Numbered from the stretch's first letter, positions 52,937 to 62,001 are shown. The stretch is DNA of 64,000 nt from Microbacterium sp. SS28 (GCF_022761035.1 NZ_JAKWJP010000001.1:434001-498000); one strand, 5' to 3'. The notes: generated by a model from the letters alone, not told the origin. Translations and numbers: made by a program.

Positions 52937-53644
52937 GTGATCGCTCGGTTCGAAGAACTCGACTGGCAGCCGACGCGGATGGGCGACCTGACGCTGCGGC
53001 GGCGCACCGAACCCACGACGGGCGACCTCGTCTACGAGGTCAAGCTCGGCGACGAATACCTGATGTCCAGCCTGTTCACCGTCGCCGAGGAGGAGCTCGC
53101 GACGCTCGGCCTGGCGGCGACGACTGGAGGCGACCTCGACGTCCTGGTGGGCGGGCTCGGCCTCGGGTACACAGCGGCGACGGCGCTCCGCGACGATCGG
53201 GTGCGCTCCCTCGCCGTGATCGATGCGCTGCCCGCCGTCATCGGCTGGCACGAGCGTGAACTGCTGCCCGTGTCGACCGCCCTCGTCCGCGACGCGCGCA
53301 CGGCGCTCGTGCACGACGACTTCTTCGCCGTCATGCGCCGACCGCCTGCCGGGGATGAAGCCCCCTACGACGCGATCCTGCTCGATGTCGATCACTCGCC
53401 GCGTCATCAGCTCGACCCGACGCACGCCGACCTCTACACCGTCGCCGGCTTGACGGCCCTCGGTCGCCACCTCCGCAGCGACGGTGTCTTCGCGCTCTGG
53501 TCCGACGATCCGCCGGACGATGAGTTCATGGCCGTCCTGGCCGCGGTGTTCGATCGCGCCACCGCGCACGTCGTGGACTTCGCGAACCCCCTGACGGGCG
53601 GGATCTCGTCGAACACGATCTACGTCGGAGTCCGTCGCGGCTGA
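52937..53644 (+). CDS. spermidine synthase-like methyltransferase-fold protein
   Basis: A 235-residue Rossmann protein. DVLVGGLGLGYTAATAL (about residue 70) is the SAM/dcSAM-binding loop, and YDAILLDVDHSPRHQLDP resembles the aspartate loop of SpeE-like proteins. The full polyamine-pocket motif of true spermidine synthases is not evident, so the reaction is unknown. The GTG start at 52937 follows GGAGAGG; a TAGGGT -10-like box lies about 30 nt upstream. It is a single-gene unit ahead of tRNA-Lys. Confidence 0.87.
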   Translation: MIARFEELDWQPTRMGDLTLRRRTEPTTGDLVYEVKLGDEYLMSSLFTVAEEELATLGLAATTGGDLDVLVGGLGLGYTAATALRDDRVRSLAVIDALPAVIGWHERELLPVSTALVRDARTALVHDDFFAVMRRPPAGDEAPYDAILLDVDHSPRHQLDPTHADLYTVAGLTALGRHLRSDGVFALWSDDPPDDEFMAVLAAVFDRATAHVVDFANPLTGGISSNTIYVGVRRG

Positions 53645-53745
53645 CCGCCGGCGACGACCCCGCTCACCGGCCGGTGGGCATCGCCCGGCCGATTCGTCGC
53701 GCGCGACGTGCACCCTCATCCGCTCGAAGTAGGCTGGTAGCTCAC

Positions 53746-53818
53746 GGGCCTGTAGCTCAGTCGGTAGAGCATCGGACTTTTAATCCGCGGGTCGAGGGTT
53801 CGAGCCCCTCCGGGCCCA
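53746..53818 (+). tRNA. tRNA-Lys (anticodon TTT)
   Basis: 73 nt without an encoded CCA (ACA follows). The acceptor stem is GGGCCTG/CGGGCCC with one G-U pair. The anticodon stem-loop CGGACTTTTAATCCG gives anticodon UUU. The D-arm (GCTCAGTCGGTAGAGC) and TψC arm (GGGTTCGAGCCCC) are standard. TAGGCT at 53730-53735 is a correctly spaced -10 box, giving a short 5' leader. Confidence 0.97.
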
Positions 53819-53822
53819 CAGA

Positions 53823-53854
53823 GAAGACGGCGAGCCTCCGGGGTCGCCGTCTTC
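53823..53854 (+). terminator. terminator after tRNA-Lys
   Basis: GAAGACGGCGA, 10-nt loop, TCGCCGTCTTC: an 11-bp perfect stem 5 bp after the tRNA. The remaining ~140 bp to the kinase gene hold a TAGGTT hexamer (53933-53938), a possible -10 box for the kinase, and nothing else that I recognise. Confidence 0.78.
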
Positions 53855-53994
53855 GCCTGTTCGCGGCATCCCCCCTCTGCCACGGCAGGGTGGTCCGGGT
53901 CAATGGGGGGCCTCGCCGTGAGAGGCGCGGGATAGGTTCGATGAGGGCCACTGCGGCGGCGCCCGACCGCTGCGGGTGCCCGCGTAGGAGGGGA

Positions 53995-55212
53995 ATGAAC
54001 GTCGTGGAATCGCCCGCATCGGTCGGCGTCGGCTCGATTCTCGTGGGCCGCTACCGCCTCGACGAGCTGGTCGGCGAAGGCGGGATGTCGCGCGTGTTCC
54101 GCGCCGAGGACCTCGCCCTCGAGCGCACCGTCGCCGTCAAGATCATGCACGCCGCGACCGACGGATCGCCCGCTCGCGTGCGCACCGAGACGAAGCTGCT
54201 CGCGTCGCTCGGTCATCCGTCGCTCGTGACGCTATACGACGCGCACATCGCAAGTACAGGGCCCAGCTTCCTGGTCATGGAGTACGTCGAGGGCGCGACG
54301 CTCGCGGCGCGTCTCGCCGATGGTCCGCTGCCTGCCGCCGAAGTCGCGGCGCTCGCGATCGACCTCGCCGAGGCTCTGCACGCCGTGCACGCCAAGAACG
54401 TCGTGCATCGCGACATCAAGCCGTCGAACGTCCTGATCTGGCCGTCACCCCTGCCGGACCGCACCTTCCGCGCGAAGCTCACGGACTTCGGCATCGCGTA
54501 CCTCATCGATTCGACGCGAGTCACTTCACCCGGCACCGTCATCGGCACGGCGGCATACCTCGCGCCCGAGCAGGTGCGCGGCGAGGCACCCTCGCCGGCC
54601 GCCGACATCTACTCGCTCGGACTCGTCCTGCTCGAATCGCTCACGGGTGTCCGCGCGTTCGGCAATGCGCTGGGCCACGAGGCGATCGTCGCGCGGCTCA
54701 CGACCTCGCCCTCGATCCCCGACGACACACCGGAACCGTGGCGCGTCCTGTTCGCCGCGATGACGGCACCCGATCCCGCACGACGGCCGACGGCGCTGCA
54801 GGTCGCACTCGCCGCGACGGCGCTGCGCGGACAGGATGCCTCGACCGGCACGATCGTCTCGCTCATCACCGACCCCACGGTGGCGGCACCGGCCGTGGCC
54901 GAGCTCGAGCCGACGTCGCATCCCGACGTGCCGACCGAGGCCTCCCCGGCACCCGACGCGCGCCGTGGACCCGACCCCACACTCGTGCTCGCACAGGACG
55001 ATGATCCCCCCGTGCCGGCTCCGGCGCCCGCGCGCCGCCGCCGGGGGTTCACCGCGGTGCTGCTCGTGTGCGTCGGCCTCGCCGTCGCGGCGGCCATCGC
55101 GATCGGCGTCGCCTTCAGCACACAGCAGCCCGAGCCTGCGCCCGCACTCCCGGGCAACGTCGAACCGCTCGGCACGCATCTGCAGCAGCTCCTCGATGAG
55201 GTGAGCCCGTGA
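53995..55212 (+). CDS. membrane serine/threonine protein kinase
   Basis: A 405-residue Hanks-type kinase. The kinase domain is at about 18-275: glycine loop LVGEGGMSRVFRA, Lys in VAVKIMHA, catalytic loop VVHRDIKPSNVL, DFG in LTDFGIAYL, and APE in YLAPEQVRG. A Pro/Ala-rich juxtamembrane linker follows, then one transmembrane helix at about 350-372 (FTAVLLVCVGLAVAAAIAIGVAF) and only ~30 residues outside; there are no PASTA repeats. ATG 53995 follows AGGAGGGG. The next gene overlaps by 4 nt, so the lipoprotein may be a partner or target. Confidence 0.95.
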   Translation: MNVVESPASVGVGSILVGRYRLDELVGEGGMSRVFRAEDLALERTVAVKIMHAATDGSPARVRTETKLLASLGHPSLVTLYDAHIASTGPSFLVMEYVEGATLAARLADGPLPAAEVAALAIDLAEALHAVHAKNVVHRDIKPSNVLIWPSPLPDRTFRAKLTDFGIAYLIDSTRVTSPGTVIGTAAYLAPEQVRGEAPSPAADIYSLGLVLLESLTGVRAFGNALGHEAIVARLTTSPSIPDDTPEPWRVLFAAMTAPDPARRPTALQVALAATALRGQDASTGTIVSLITDPTVAAPAVAELEPTSHPDVPTEASPAPDARRGPDPTLVLAQDDDPPVPAPAPARRRRGFTAVLLVCVGLAVAAAIAIGVAFSTQQPEPAPALPGNVEPLGTHLQQLLDEVSP

Positions 55213-55655
55213 TCCGACGCCTTGCCGCCTCTGCTGCCGCTGCCGCGATCGTCGTCGCGGCGCTGACCGGCTGCGCGTCTCCCTCGCTCGACACATCGTT
55301 CGGCGACCAGCTGCAGACGTCGGTCGTCGAGGTGGCCTCGGCCGCCGCGGGCGGCGACCTTCCCGGTGCGATCGTGCAGCTCGACGAGGTGCAGGCCCAG
55401 CTGCAGGAGGCGATCGACGCCGAGGCCGTGACGGCAGCGCGGGCCGCGCGCATCCAGACCGCGATCGACGCCGTCCGCGCCGATCTCGAGGCGCTCGTGC
55501 CGCCTGCTCCCGCACCTGCTCCGGAACCCGCGCCCGTCGAGCCTGGGACCGACGGGGTCGACGACGGCGATCAGGGCAACGGCAACGACAACAGCGGACC
55601 CGGCAACAACAACGGCAACAGCGGCAAGGACAAGGACAAGGGCAAGGGCGACTGA
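55209..55655 (+). CDS. small lipoprotein coupled to the kinase gene
   Basis: A 148-residue exported protein: basic start, hydrophobic segment and lipobox AALTGC (Cys about 22). Residues 30-98 form a helical, coiled-coil-like region (QLDEVQAQLQEAIDAEAVTAARAARI). The C-terminal third is disordered, first Pro/Ala-rich, then Asn/Gly/Asp- and Lys-rich (GNNNGNSGKDKDKGKGD). The GTG start overlaps the kinase stop by 4 nt. It is often annotated only as hypothetical; a link to the kinase is inferred from coupling. Confidence 0.82.
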   Translation: MIRRLAASAAAAAIVVAALTGCASPSLDTSFGDQLQTSVVEVASAAAGGDLPGAIVQLDEVQAQLQEAIDAEAVTAARAARIQTAIDAVRADLEALVPPAPAPAPEPAPVEPGTDGVDDGDQGNGNDNSGPGNNNGNSGKDKDKGKGD

Positions 55656-55657
55656 GC

Positions 55658-56314
55658 TCAGAGCGCCGTCCGGGCGGTCCGCCGCGCGTGCGCGCTCAGC
55701 TCATCGCCCCGGCGCGCGAGGAAGTGCTCGAGCCGCTCCGGGTCGATGCGGCCGATCTCGCGCAGCGCGACGCCGACATTCGTCTGCACGAGGTGCTCGG
55801 GATCCGCGGCCAGCAGCTCGCACAGCGCGAGCGGGTCGTCGAGGTCGCCCGCGCGGATGATCCAGAACGCCGCGGTGATCGCCATGCGACGGTGCCAGCG
55901 GTCGTCGGACCGCGCGAGCGTGAAGAGCACATCGCGGGGCTTGTCGAGCAGGTACCACCCGACCACCCGCGGCGCGGCACGGTCGATGTAATCCCACGTG
56001 TCGACACGGTCCAGCCGCCGCATCCACAGCTCGTACAGCGCGTCCCGGTCGACCGCGCGCTGCCGCGCCTTGAAGTCCAGGACGCTGACGGCGACCATCC
56101 GCATCTCGTACGCGTCGGAGTCGAGCAGCAGGTCGACCTCGGGCAGCGGCATCCGGCTTCCGCGCTCGGCGATGTCGAAGACGGTGCCCATGCGCACTCC
56201 GATGACGGTGGTGGTCTCGTCGGTCATGCGCTTCTCGATCTTCGCGCGTTCGTCGACGGATGCCGCGGCCTCGAGTTCGGCGAGCACAGCGGCCGCCGTC
56301 AGCGGCTCAGTCAT
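55658..56314 (-). CDS. DNA alkylation repair (AlkD-like HEAT-repeat) protein
   Basis: A 218-residue helical-repeat protein. RMGTVFDIAERGSRMPLPEVDLLLDSDAYEMRMVAVSVLDFKAR and DYIDRAAPRVVGWYLLDKPRDVLFTLARSDDRWHRRMAITAAFWIIR fit the AlkD family of DNA glycosylases and related repeat proteins; WD/WHRR residues lie where AlkD contacts DNA. True glycosylase activity is not certain. ATG 56314 overlaps the stop of the upstream GNAT gene by 8 nt, and the 3' end is 2 bp from the convergent lipoprotein gene. Confidence 0.87.
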   Translation of the reverse strand: MTEPLTAAAVLAELEAAASVDERAKIEKRMTDETTTVIGVRMGTVFDIAERGSRMPLPEVDLLLDSDAYEMRMVAVSVLDFKARQRAVDRDALYELWMRRLDRVDTWDYIDRAAPRVVGWYLLDKPRDVLFTLARSDDRWHRRMAITAAFWIIRAGDLDDPLALCELLAADPEHLVQTNVGVALREIGRIDPERLEHFLARRGDELSAHARRTARTAL

Positions 56315-56846
56315 CGTCGAGGCTCCGCGACAGCTCGTGCTCGAGGCCGTTCGGACCCTCGATGGTCGCGCCGGTCGGGCGGAATCCCAGCCGGGCGTAG
56401 GCGGCACGGGCGCGGGTGTTCTCGTCGTGGACGTCGAGGAAGAGGCTGTCGGCTCCCTGCGTGCGCGCCCACGCCGCGCCCGCGGCGAAGAGCCTGTCGA
56501 GCAGGCCCGTCCCGCGATGCTCGGGGTTGACGTAGACGGCGACGGCGGTCGCCCCACCGGTGTCCCGCACGCGTCCGAAGTAGTCGGCGACCCCCGGCTC
56601 GGGGATGAGGATCGTGACCGTCCCCACCCACGTTCGACCCGTCTCGGCGATGAACTGCGCCGCGCTGCCGGAGAGCGCGGCGCCGACGGCGCGCTCGTCC
56701 CAGAACTCGCGCGGCCGGGCCATGGCGTCGTCGCGCGTCTCGAGGAATGCGATGCCCGCGGCGGGGTCGTCGAGAGCCTCGAGCCGCAGCCTGCGCACGC
56801 GCTCGCCATCGCTCGCGAAGACGCGGCGGACCTCGGGCTCAGACAC
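56307..56846 (-). CDS. GNAT family N-acetyltransferase
   Basis: A 179-residue acetyltransferase. The acetyl-CoA loop is seen as VAVYVNPEHRGTGLLDRLFAAGAAWA, followed by ADSLFLDVHDENTRARAAYARLGFRPTG, typical of the RimI/ribosomal and small-molecule GNATs. The acceptor is unknown. GTG 56846 is preferred because GTGTCTGA overlaps the pncA stop by 8 nt; the longer frame to 56879 would overlap more. It is the middle gene of a pncA-GNAT-AlkD chain with identical 8-nt overlaps. Confidence 0.9.
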   Translation of the reverse strand: MSEPEVRRVFASDGERVRRLRLEALDDPAAGIAFLETRDDAMARPREFWDERAVGAALSGSAAQFIAETGRTWVGTVTILIPEPGVADYFGRVRDTGGATAVAVYVNPEHRGTGLLDRLFAAGAAWARTQGADSLFLDVHDENTRARAAYARLGFRPTGATIEGPNGLEHELSRSLDDD

Positions 56847-57420
56847 CCGACTCGGCGAGCTCGGCGCCGGCGTGGGCAAGCTCGGCGAGCGCCGCTTCGC
56901 TCGTCTCGGGGGCGACCCCCGCGATGAGATCCGTCAGGATGCGCACGTGCCGGCCGTGCTCGATCGCATCGAGCGCGGAGGCGCGGACGCAGTAGTCGGT
57001 CGCGATCCCCGCGACGTCGATGTCGATGACGCCGTGCGCCTCGAGCAGATCCGACACCGTCTCGCCGTCGTCGGTCGTCCCCTCGAAGAGCGAGTAGGCC
57101 GGGCGTCCCTGCCCCTTCTTGACGTGGTGCGTGACGGCCGAGGTGTCGAGGCCCCCGTCATACTCCGCGCCCGCCGTGCCGCTCACGCAGTGGACGGGCC
57201 AGGTGTCGACGAAGTCCGGCTCGCCCGCCGCGAAGTGCCCGCCGTTGTCGTTGTCGCCGTCGTGCCAGTCGCGCGAGGCGACGATCACGGCGTACTCCGC
57301 GGCGTGCGCGGCGAGGTGGCGGGAGATGCGCTCCGCGACGGCGTGCCCGCCGTCGACGCCGAGCGCACCTCCCTCGGTGAAGTCGTTCTGGACGTCGACG
57401 ATGAACAGTGCCTTGCTCAT
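56839..57420 (-). CDS. pncA: nicotinamidase / isochorismatase-family hydrolase
   Basis: Hydrolyses nicotinamide to nicotinate for NAD salvage and activates pyrazinamide in mycobacteria. It has 193 residues. The catalytic triad is visible: Asp in FIVDVQNDF (about 10), Lys in HHVKKGQ, and Cys in GIATDYCVRAS. Metal ligands are in the SRDWHDGDNDNGGHF region. ATG 57420 lies 6 nt behind TACGCT with no Shine-Dalgarno (leaderless). First gene of a three-gene operon. Confidence 0.94.
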   Translation of the reverse strand: MSKALFIVDVQNDFTEGGALGVDGGHAVAERISRHLAAHAAEYAVIVASRDWHDGDNDNGGHFAAGEPDFVDTWPVHCVSGTAGAEYDGGLDTSAVTHHVKKGQGRPAYSLFEGTTDDGETVSDLLEAHGVIDIDVAGIATDYCVRASALDAIEHGRHVRILTDLIAGVAPETSEAALAELAHAGAELAESGV

Positions 57421-57457
57421 GGTCCGAGCGTACGCCGCACCGCCGCGGCAGGACTCC

Positions 57458-59758
57458 TCACGATCGGGTTGCCGGGTCGGCGTCAACCTCTTCCCGACGG
57501 TCGGGGGACGCGGACCTGCGGAGCTCCGGCGCGGCGTCGGCGGAGGTCTCGCCCCACGCATTCGCCCGGCCGAGCCGCGAGGGCCACCAGATCGCGCGCC
57601 CGATGTCGTACGTGACGGCGGGGACCAGCAGCGAGCGCACGACGAACGTGTCGAGCAGCACGCCGAAGGCCACGATGAACGCGAGCTGGGCGAGGAACAG
57701 GATCGGGATGACGCCGAGCGCCGCGAACGTCGCCGCGAGCACGAGACCGGCGGAGGTGATGACGCCGCCCGTCGCGACGAGGCCGCGCAGGATGCCGCGC
57801 CTCGTGCCGTGCACGAGCGACTCCTCCCGCACGCGCGACATGAGGAAGATGTTGTAGTCGACCCCCAGCGCGACGAGGAAGATGAACCCGTAGAGCGGCA
57901 CGGCAGGGTCGGCGCCGGGGAACCCGAAGACGACGTTGAACACGATCGCGCTGACCCCGAGGGCCGCGGCGAACGACAGGATGACGCTCAGGATCAGCAG
58001 CACGGGCGCCACGATCGCGCGCAGCAGCAGCATGAGGATCACGAGGATCACGAGCAGCACGACGGGGATGATGACCGTGCGGTCACGGATCGAGGTCGCG
58101 TTCGAGTCGATGTCGGTCGCGGTCACTCCGCCGACGACGGCCGTGCCGGCGCCGAGCTCGTCGTCCAGCGCGACCCGGAGGTCTGCCACCGTCTGCTCCG
58201 CCTCGACGGAGTCCGCCGCGTCGGTCAGGGTGCCGACGAGCAGGACGTCGCCCTCGGACAGGGTCGGCTCGGGCGCCTCGGCGCTCGGGGGTCCCGGCAC
58301 GGTCAGCACGGCATCGCCGCCCGTCACCTCGACCGTCGCCTGGCCGGTCGGTGAGTCCTCCGATGCCACGGCGACCGAGTCGATGCCGTCGCTTTCGGCC
58401 ATGATGGTCGCGGCGTCGGCGAGCTGGTCCTGCGGGACGATGACGTAGACGGGGCTGCCCGATCCCGCCGGGAAATGCTCCGCGAGCACCTCCTGGCCGT
58501 CGCGGGCCTCGGAAGCGCCGAGCACGAGATCGCTCGACGGCACGCCGTCCGCCTTGAGCTGCAGCATGCCCGCCGACGCAATCAGCAGGATGAGGGTGCA
58601 GGCGACCCACACGGTGCGGGTGCGGCGAGCGACGAGGCGCGCCTGCCGCGGCCAGAAGCCCTTGACCGGCTGCGTGAGGTCGTCGGGAAGCGGCGCGGCG
58701 GGACCCTTCGGGATGAACGGCCAGAAGGCCGCGCGGCCGACGACGGCCAGGAGCGCCGGCAGGAACGTGAGCGCAGAGAGCACCGAGAACACGATGCCGA
58801 TCGCCGCGATCGGGCCGAGGGCGCGGTTGGTCGCGAGATCGGACAGCAGCAGGCACAGGAGGCCCGCGATGACGGTGCCGCCCGAGGCGAGGATGGGCTC
58901 GAAGGCGCCTCGCCACGCGCGGTTCGTGGCATCCCACCGCGTCTCACCATCGGCGATCGCCTCTCGGAATCGAGCGACGTACAGCAGCGCGTAGTCGGTC
59001 GCGGCACCGATCACGAGGATGAACAGGATCCCCTGGACCTGCCCGTTGAGCACGAAGATCTCGGCTTTCGCGAGCCACCAGACGGTGAGCAGCGCGACGC
59101 ACAGCGCGAAGAGCGACGTCATGAGCACGAGGATCGGCAGGAGCGGCGAGCGGTAGACGATCACGAGGATGATGAACACCGCGAGGAGCGCGACCCCCAG
59201 CAGCAGTCCGTCGATGCCGAGGAATCCTTCGACGAGATCCGCCGTGAAGCCCGCCGGCCCCGTGACCCAGCCCTCGAGCCCCGCGGGGAGGCTGTCTTCT
59301 ATCGTCGTCCGCATCTCTCCGACGACTTCGCCGATCTCTCCCGACGCGTCGATGGGCACGAACAGCTGCGCCGCCTGACCGTCCTCCGAGAGGATCGGGG
59401 GCGAGACATCGCCCGTGACGCCGTCGAGCGCGGCGAACTCGTCGGCGAGGTCCTGCAGCGCGGCGAGGTCGTCCTCGGAGAGATCGCCCTCGCCCTCCAC
59501 GACCACCACAGCGGGGATCGTGTCGTCGCCGAGGAAGTCCGGCAAACGCTCGCTCACCTCGGTCGCATCGGCGCTCTCGGGGAGGAACGACGACTGGTCG
59601 TTGGACGAGACCTCGTCGACCCTGCCGAAGTACGGGCCGCCGATCGAACCGCCCACGAGCCACACGAGGATCAGGACGACCGGGATGCCGATCCGCAGCC
59701 ACCTCGATGGTCGGCGGTGTGCGGAGGGGGCTGAGCGGAGCTCGCGGCGAGTCGACAT
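57458..59758 (-). CDS. MMPL-family (RND) membrane transporter
   Basis: A 766-residue exporter with two MMPL repeats, each having one N-terminal helix, a large extracytoplasmic domain (about 40-200 and 430-560) and five clustered helices. Proton-relay-like acidic/Tyr residues lie in GAATDYALLYVARFREA and LVALGVDYNIFLMSRVREE (D-Y pairs in both halves), as in MmpL3-like proteins. Actinobacterial members export lipids or siderophores, or give drug resistance. TAAGCT lies 6 nt before the ATG (leaderless), and GCTAG-N5-CTAGC (59762-59776) overlaps this promoter. Confidence 0.94.
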   Translation of the reverse strand: MSTRRELRSAPSAHRRPSRWLRIGIPVVLILVWLVGGSIGGPYFGRVDEVSSNDQSSFLPESADATEVSERLPDFLGDDTIPAVVVVEGEGDLSEDDLAALQDLADEFAALDGVTGDVSPPILSEDGQAAQLFVPIDASGEIGEVVGEMRTTIEDSLPAGLEGWVTGPAGFTADLVEGFLGIDGLLLGVALLAVFIILVIVYRSPLLPILVLMTSLFALCVALLTVWWLAKAEIFVLNGQVQGILFILVIGAATDYALLYVARFREAIADGETRWDATNRAWRGAFEPILASGGTVIAGLLCLLLSDLATNRALGPIAAIGIVFSVLSALTFLPALLAVVGRAAFWPFIPKGPAAPLPDDLTQPVKGFWPRQARLVARRTRTVWVACTLILLIASAGMLQLKADGVPSSDLVLGASEARDGQEVLAEHFPAGSGSPVYVIVPQDQLADAATIMAESDGIDSVAVASEDSPTGQATVEVTGGDAVLTVPGPPSAEAPEPTLSEGDVLLVGTLTDAADSVEAEQTVADLRVALDDELGAGTAVVGGVTATDIDSNATSIRDRTVIIPVVLLVILVILMLLLRAIVAPVLLILSVILSFAAALGVSAIVFNVVFGFPGADPAVPLYGFIFLVALGVDYNIFLMSRVREESLVHGTRRGILRGLVATGGVITSAGLVLAATFAALGVIPILFLAQLAFIVAFGVLLDTFVVRSLLVPAVTYDIGRAIWWPSRLGRANAWGETSADAAPELRRSASPDRREEVDADPATRS

Positions 59759-59761
59759 ATC

Positions 59762-59776
59762 GCTAGCTTATCTAGC
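59762..59776. promoter_or_regulatory. inverted repeat overlapping the MMPL gene promoter
   Basis: GCTAG-CTTAT-CTAGC. The minus-strand -10 hexamer TAAGCT lies inside it, so a repressor bound here would block transcription of the MMPL gene; the divergent EamA gene starts 43 bp away. No regulator gene is adjacent. Confidence 0.5.
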
Positions 59777-59818
59777 AATCGGCTCGACGTCGACATCGGC
59801 GATCTAGGGTGAGTCGCG

Positions 59819-60799
59819 ATGTCCGCTGCACTCGTCTCGCTCTTCGGCGCGCTCGTCTACGGCTCCGCCGACTTCCTCGGGGGACTCGCTGCGCGACGCC
59901 TGCGCTCCATCGTCGTGACGGCGGTCGCGGCCGCGGCGGGCCTCGTCCTGCTCGTCGTCGCGTATCCCGTCATCGGCGGCGAGTGGCTGCCGGCCGACGT
60001 CGCATGGGGTGCGCTCTCGGGGGTGACGGGTGCCATCGCGATCGTGCTGCTCTACGCGTGCCTCGCGATCGGGCCCATGAGCATCCTCTCGCCGCTCACG
60101 GCTGTGGTCTCGGCGATCGCGCCCATCGCGTGGGCGCTCGTCGTCGAAGGCGAGACCCTCACCTGGACCGGCTACGCCGGGCTCGGCGTCGCGCTCGTCG
60201 CCGTCGTGCTCGTCGGATTCATCCCGGGCGAGAAGGTCGTGCGACCGAGCGCGCGGGGCCTGCTCTACGCCGTCGGGGCAGGACTCGCGATCGGCGCATT
60301 CCTCATCGTCATAGACCGGACGAGCGACGAGAGCGGCCTGGTGCCCCTCATCGTCAACCGCTCCGTGAGTGCCGTCATCACGGCGGCGACAGTCGGCGTC
60401 CTGACGATCGTGGCGGTGCGCGCGGGGCGTCGCGCCTCGAGCGTCCTCGCCGCGACGCCTGCGCGCCTGGGAGCGACCCCGACCGGGCACGCCGACCTCG
60501 AGCACGCCGGGATCGATGCGGGTGGGCGGGAGCCGGCCGCGGCGGCGCGTGACGCGGCATCCCGTGCCTCCGCCTGGTGGCTCGCGATCGGATGCGGCGC
60601 GCTCGACGCCCTCGCCAACCTGATGCTCGTCTTCGCGCTGCGCATCGGCGACCTCGCGATCGTCTCGGCGCTCACCGCGATGTATCCCGCCGGCACGATC
60701 CTGCTCGCGGCGGTGGTCCTGCGCGAGCGCATCGCGGGCGTGCAGTGGATCGGGCTCGTGCTCGCCCTCCTCGCGGGCGGACTGCTCGCGCTCGGCTGA
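59819..60799 (+). CDS. EamA-family (DMT) transporter
   Basis: A 326-residue membrane protein with ten predicted helices in two EamA repeats: LVSLFGALVYGSADFLGGLAARRL, LYACLAIGPMSILSPLTAVVSAIAPIAWALVVEGE and the second-half LRIGDLAIVSALTAMYPAGTILLAAVVLRERI. A ~45-residue cytoplasmic loop (about 200-245) sits between helices 6 and 7. Substrate unknown. TAGGGT lies 8 nt before the ATG, near-leaderless. It is divergent from the MMPL gene and convergent with the small membrane protein. Confidence 0.92.
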   Translation: MSAALVSLFGALVYGSADFLGGLAARRLRSIVVTAVAAAAGLVLLVVAYPVIGGEWLPADVAWGALSGVTGAIAIVLLYACLAIGPMSILSPLTAVVSAIAPIAWALVVEGETLTWTGYAGLGVALVAVVLVGFIPGEKVVRPSARGLLYAVGAGLAIGAFLIVIDRTSDESGLVPLIVNRSVSAVITAATVGVLTIVAVRAGRRASSVLAATPARLGATPTGHADLEHAGIDAGGREPAAAARDAASRASAWWLAIGCGALDALANLMLVFALRIGDLAIVSALTAMYPAGTILLAAVVLRERIAGVQWIGLVLALLAGGLLALG

Positions 60800-60826
60800 C
60801 CGGCGCGAGCGTCCGGCGCGGCCGCG

Positions 60827-61222
60827 TCAGCCGCGCGCGAAGAGCAGGATGCCCGAGAGGATGAGCGCGATGAGCCCGAGGGCGCCCAGGCCGGCGGCGA
60901 GGAGCGCGACGGCGCGGACGGCGGGCGAGCCGTGCGTCAGCCGCATGCGGTTGGGGGTGCCCCGGCGGTAGAAGATGTCGGCCATCTCCTTGCCCGCGAG
61001 GGCGTGCGCCTGCTCGTGGTTCAGCTGCGCCGCGTTGACTCCCCCGTCGGCGTCGAACCACCGCACGAGCGAGCGCCCGTCCTCGTGCTCGACGAACGCG
61101 CGGCCCGCGACCCACGTGCCGTCGGCGAGCTTGAGGATCAGCGCGACGATCGCGAGGAGGACGCCCGCGCCGAGACCCACCCACGTGAAGATCTCGATGA
61201 TGGCGTCGATCGCGTGGTCCAT
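60827..61222 (-). CDS. small two-helix membrane protein of unknown function
   Basis: A 131-residue protein: transmembrane helix at about residues 8-31 (IIEIFTWVGLGAGVLLAIVALIL), a ~70-residue soluble middle with WVAGRAFVEHEDGRSLVRWFDADGGVNAAQL and EMADIFYRRGTPNRMRL, and a second helix at about 104-128 (ALLAAGLGALGLIALILSGILLF). No named domain. ATG 61222 has GAGGAG 3 bp upstream; the open frame to 61381 has no such support. Both ends face other genes, so it is a single unit. Confidence 0.82.
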   Translation of the reverse strand: MDHAIDAIIEIFTWVGLGAGVLLAIVALILKLADGTWVAGRAFVEHEDGRSLVRWFDADGGVNAAQLNHEQAHALAGKEMADIFYRRGTPNRMRLTHGSPAVRAVALLAAGLGALGLIALILSGILLFARG

Positions 61223-61389
61223 CGGCTCCTCGTCAGGGTGCGGGTGAGGCGCGCAGCAGAGTGGGCCCCGGGATTCCGCGCAGGGCATGAGTCTACCGGG
61301 CCTGCTCGCGCGGCTTTCCCGTGAGCGAATGTCGGCATGTATCAGACGCGCACTTCCACTCTCTTCCCAGCGTGGACACAATGGGCCCT

Positions 61390-62001
61390 ATGACGCATGC
61401 GGGCGCGGAGTCATCCGTCGATGCGGTCGAGCCCGCTCGCTGGGAGCGCGCGGCCGCACTCTTCGTGCGCTGGCGCGAGGGCGACGATCGGGCGATGGAC
61501 GAGCTCGTCCGGCTCATGACGCCGGCCCTGTGGCACATCGTGCGGTCGTACGGACTCGAGGCCGCACTCGCCCAGGATGTCGTGCAGACGACGTGGCTCA
61601 CCCTCGTGCGCCGGCACTCCTCGATCGTCGATCCGCTGGCCGTCTCGGGCTGGCTCACGATGTGCGCGCGCCGCGAGGCGTGGCGCGTCGGCAAGCAGCA
61701 CCGCCTCGCGCGGCCGACCGACGTCGAGGTGCTCGAGCCGCAGCTCCCGGTCCACGAATCGGCGGAGCAGACGGCGACCGCCGACGACGAGAGGCGCCGC
61801 CTCTGGAGCGCCGTGGGCAGGCTCGACGAGCGCTGTCGCCACCTGCTGCGGATCGTCGCGTTCGACGACCGGCCGGACTACGCGCGCATCGCCGAGGACC
61901 TCGGGATGCCGGTCGGATCCATCGGGCCGACCCGTCAGCGCTGCCTCGCGAAACTCCGAGCCGAACTCGAGGGCGACGGATGGGGAGACCATGGACACTG
62001 A
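61390..62001 (+). CDS. ECF-type RNA polymerase sigma factor
   Basis: A 203-residue sigma-70 family protein. Region 2 is at about 20-95 (WREGDDRAMDELVRLMTPALWHIVRSYGLEAALAQDVVQTTWLTLVRR), with the core-binding DVVQTTWL, and region 4 is at about 130-190 (LDERCRHLLRIVAF, DYARIAEDLGMPVGSIGPTRQRCLAKLR). No anti-sigma gene is adjacent; the next gene starts 11 bp before this stop. CACAAT lies 7 nt before ATG 61390; an ATG at 61381 is an alternative. This type heads clusters with serine proteases in actinobacteria, as here. Confidence 0.92.
   Translation: MTHAGAESSVDAVEPARWERAAALFVRWREGDDRAMDELVRLMTPALWHIVRSYGLEAALAQDVVQTTWLTLVRRHSSIVDPLAVSGWLTMCARREAWRVGKQHRLARPTDVEVLEPQLPVHESAEQTATADDERRRLWSAVGRLDERCRHLLRIVAFDDRPDYARIAEDLGMPVGSIGPTRQRCLAKLRAELEGDGWGDHGH

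Noticed and set aside
53674..53994. N-terminal extension of the Ser/Thr kinase across tRNA-Lys
   Set aside because: The frame runs through the tRNA gene; ATG 53995 has a strong AGGAGGGG site and the family start follows.
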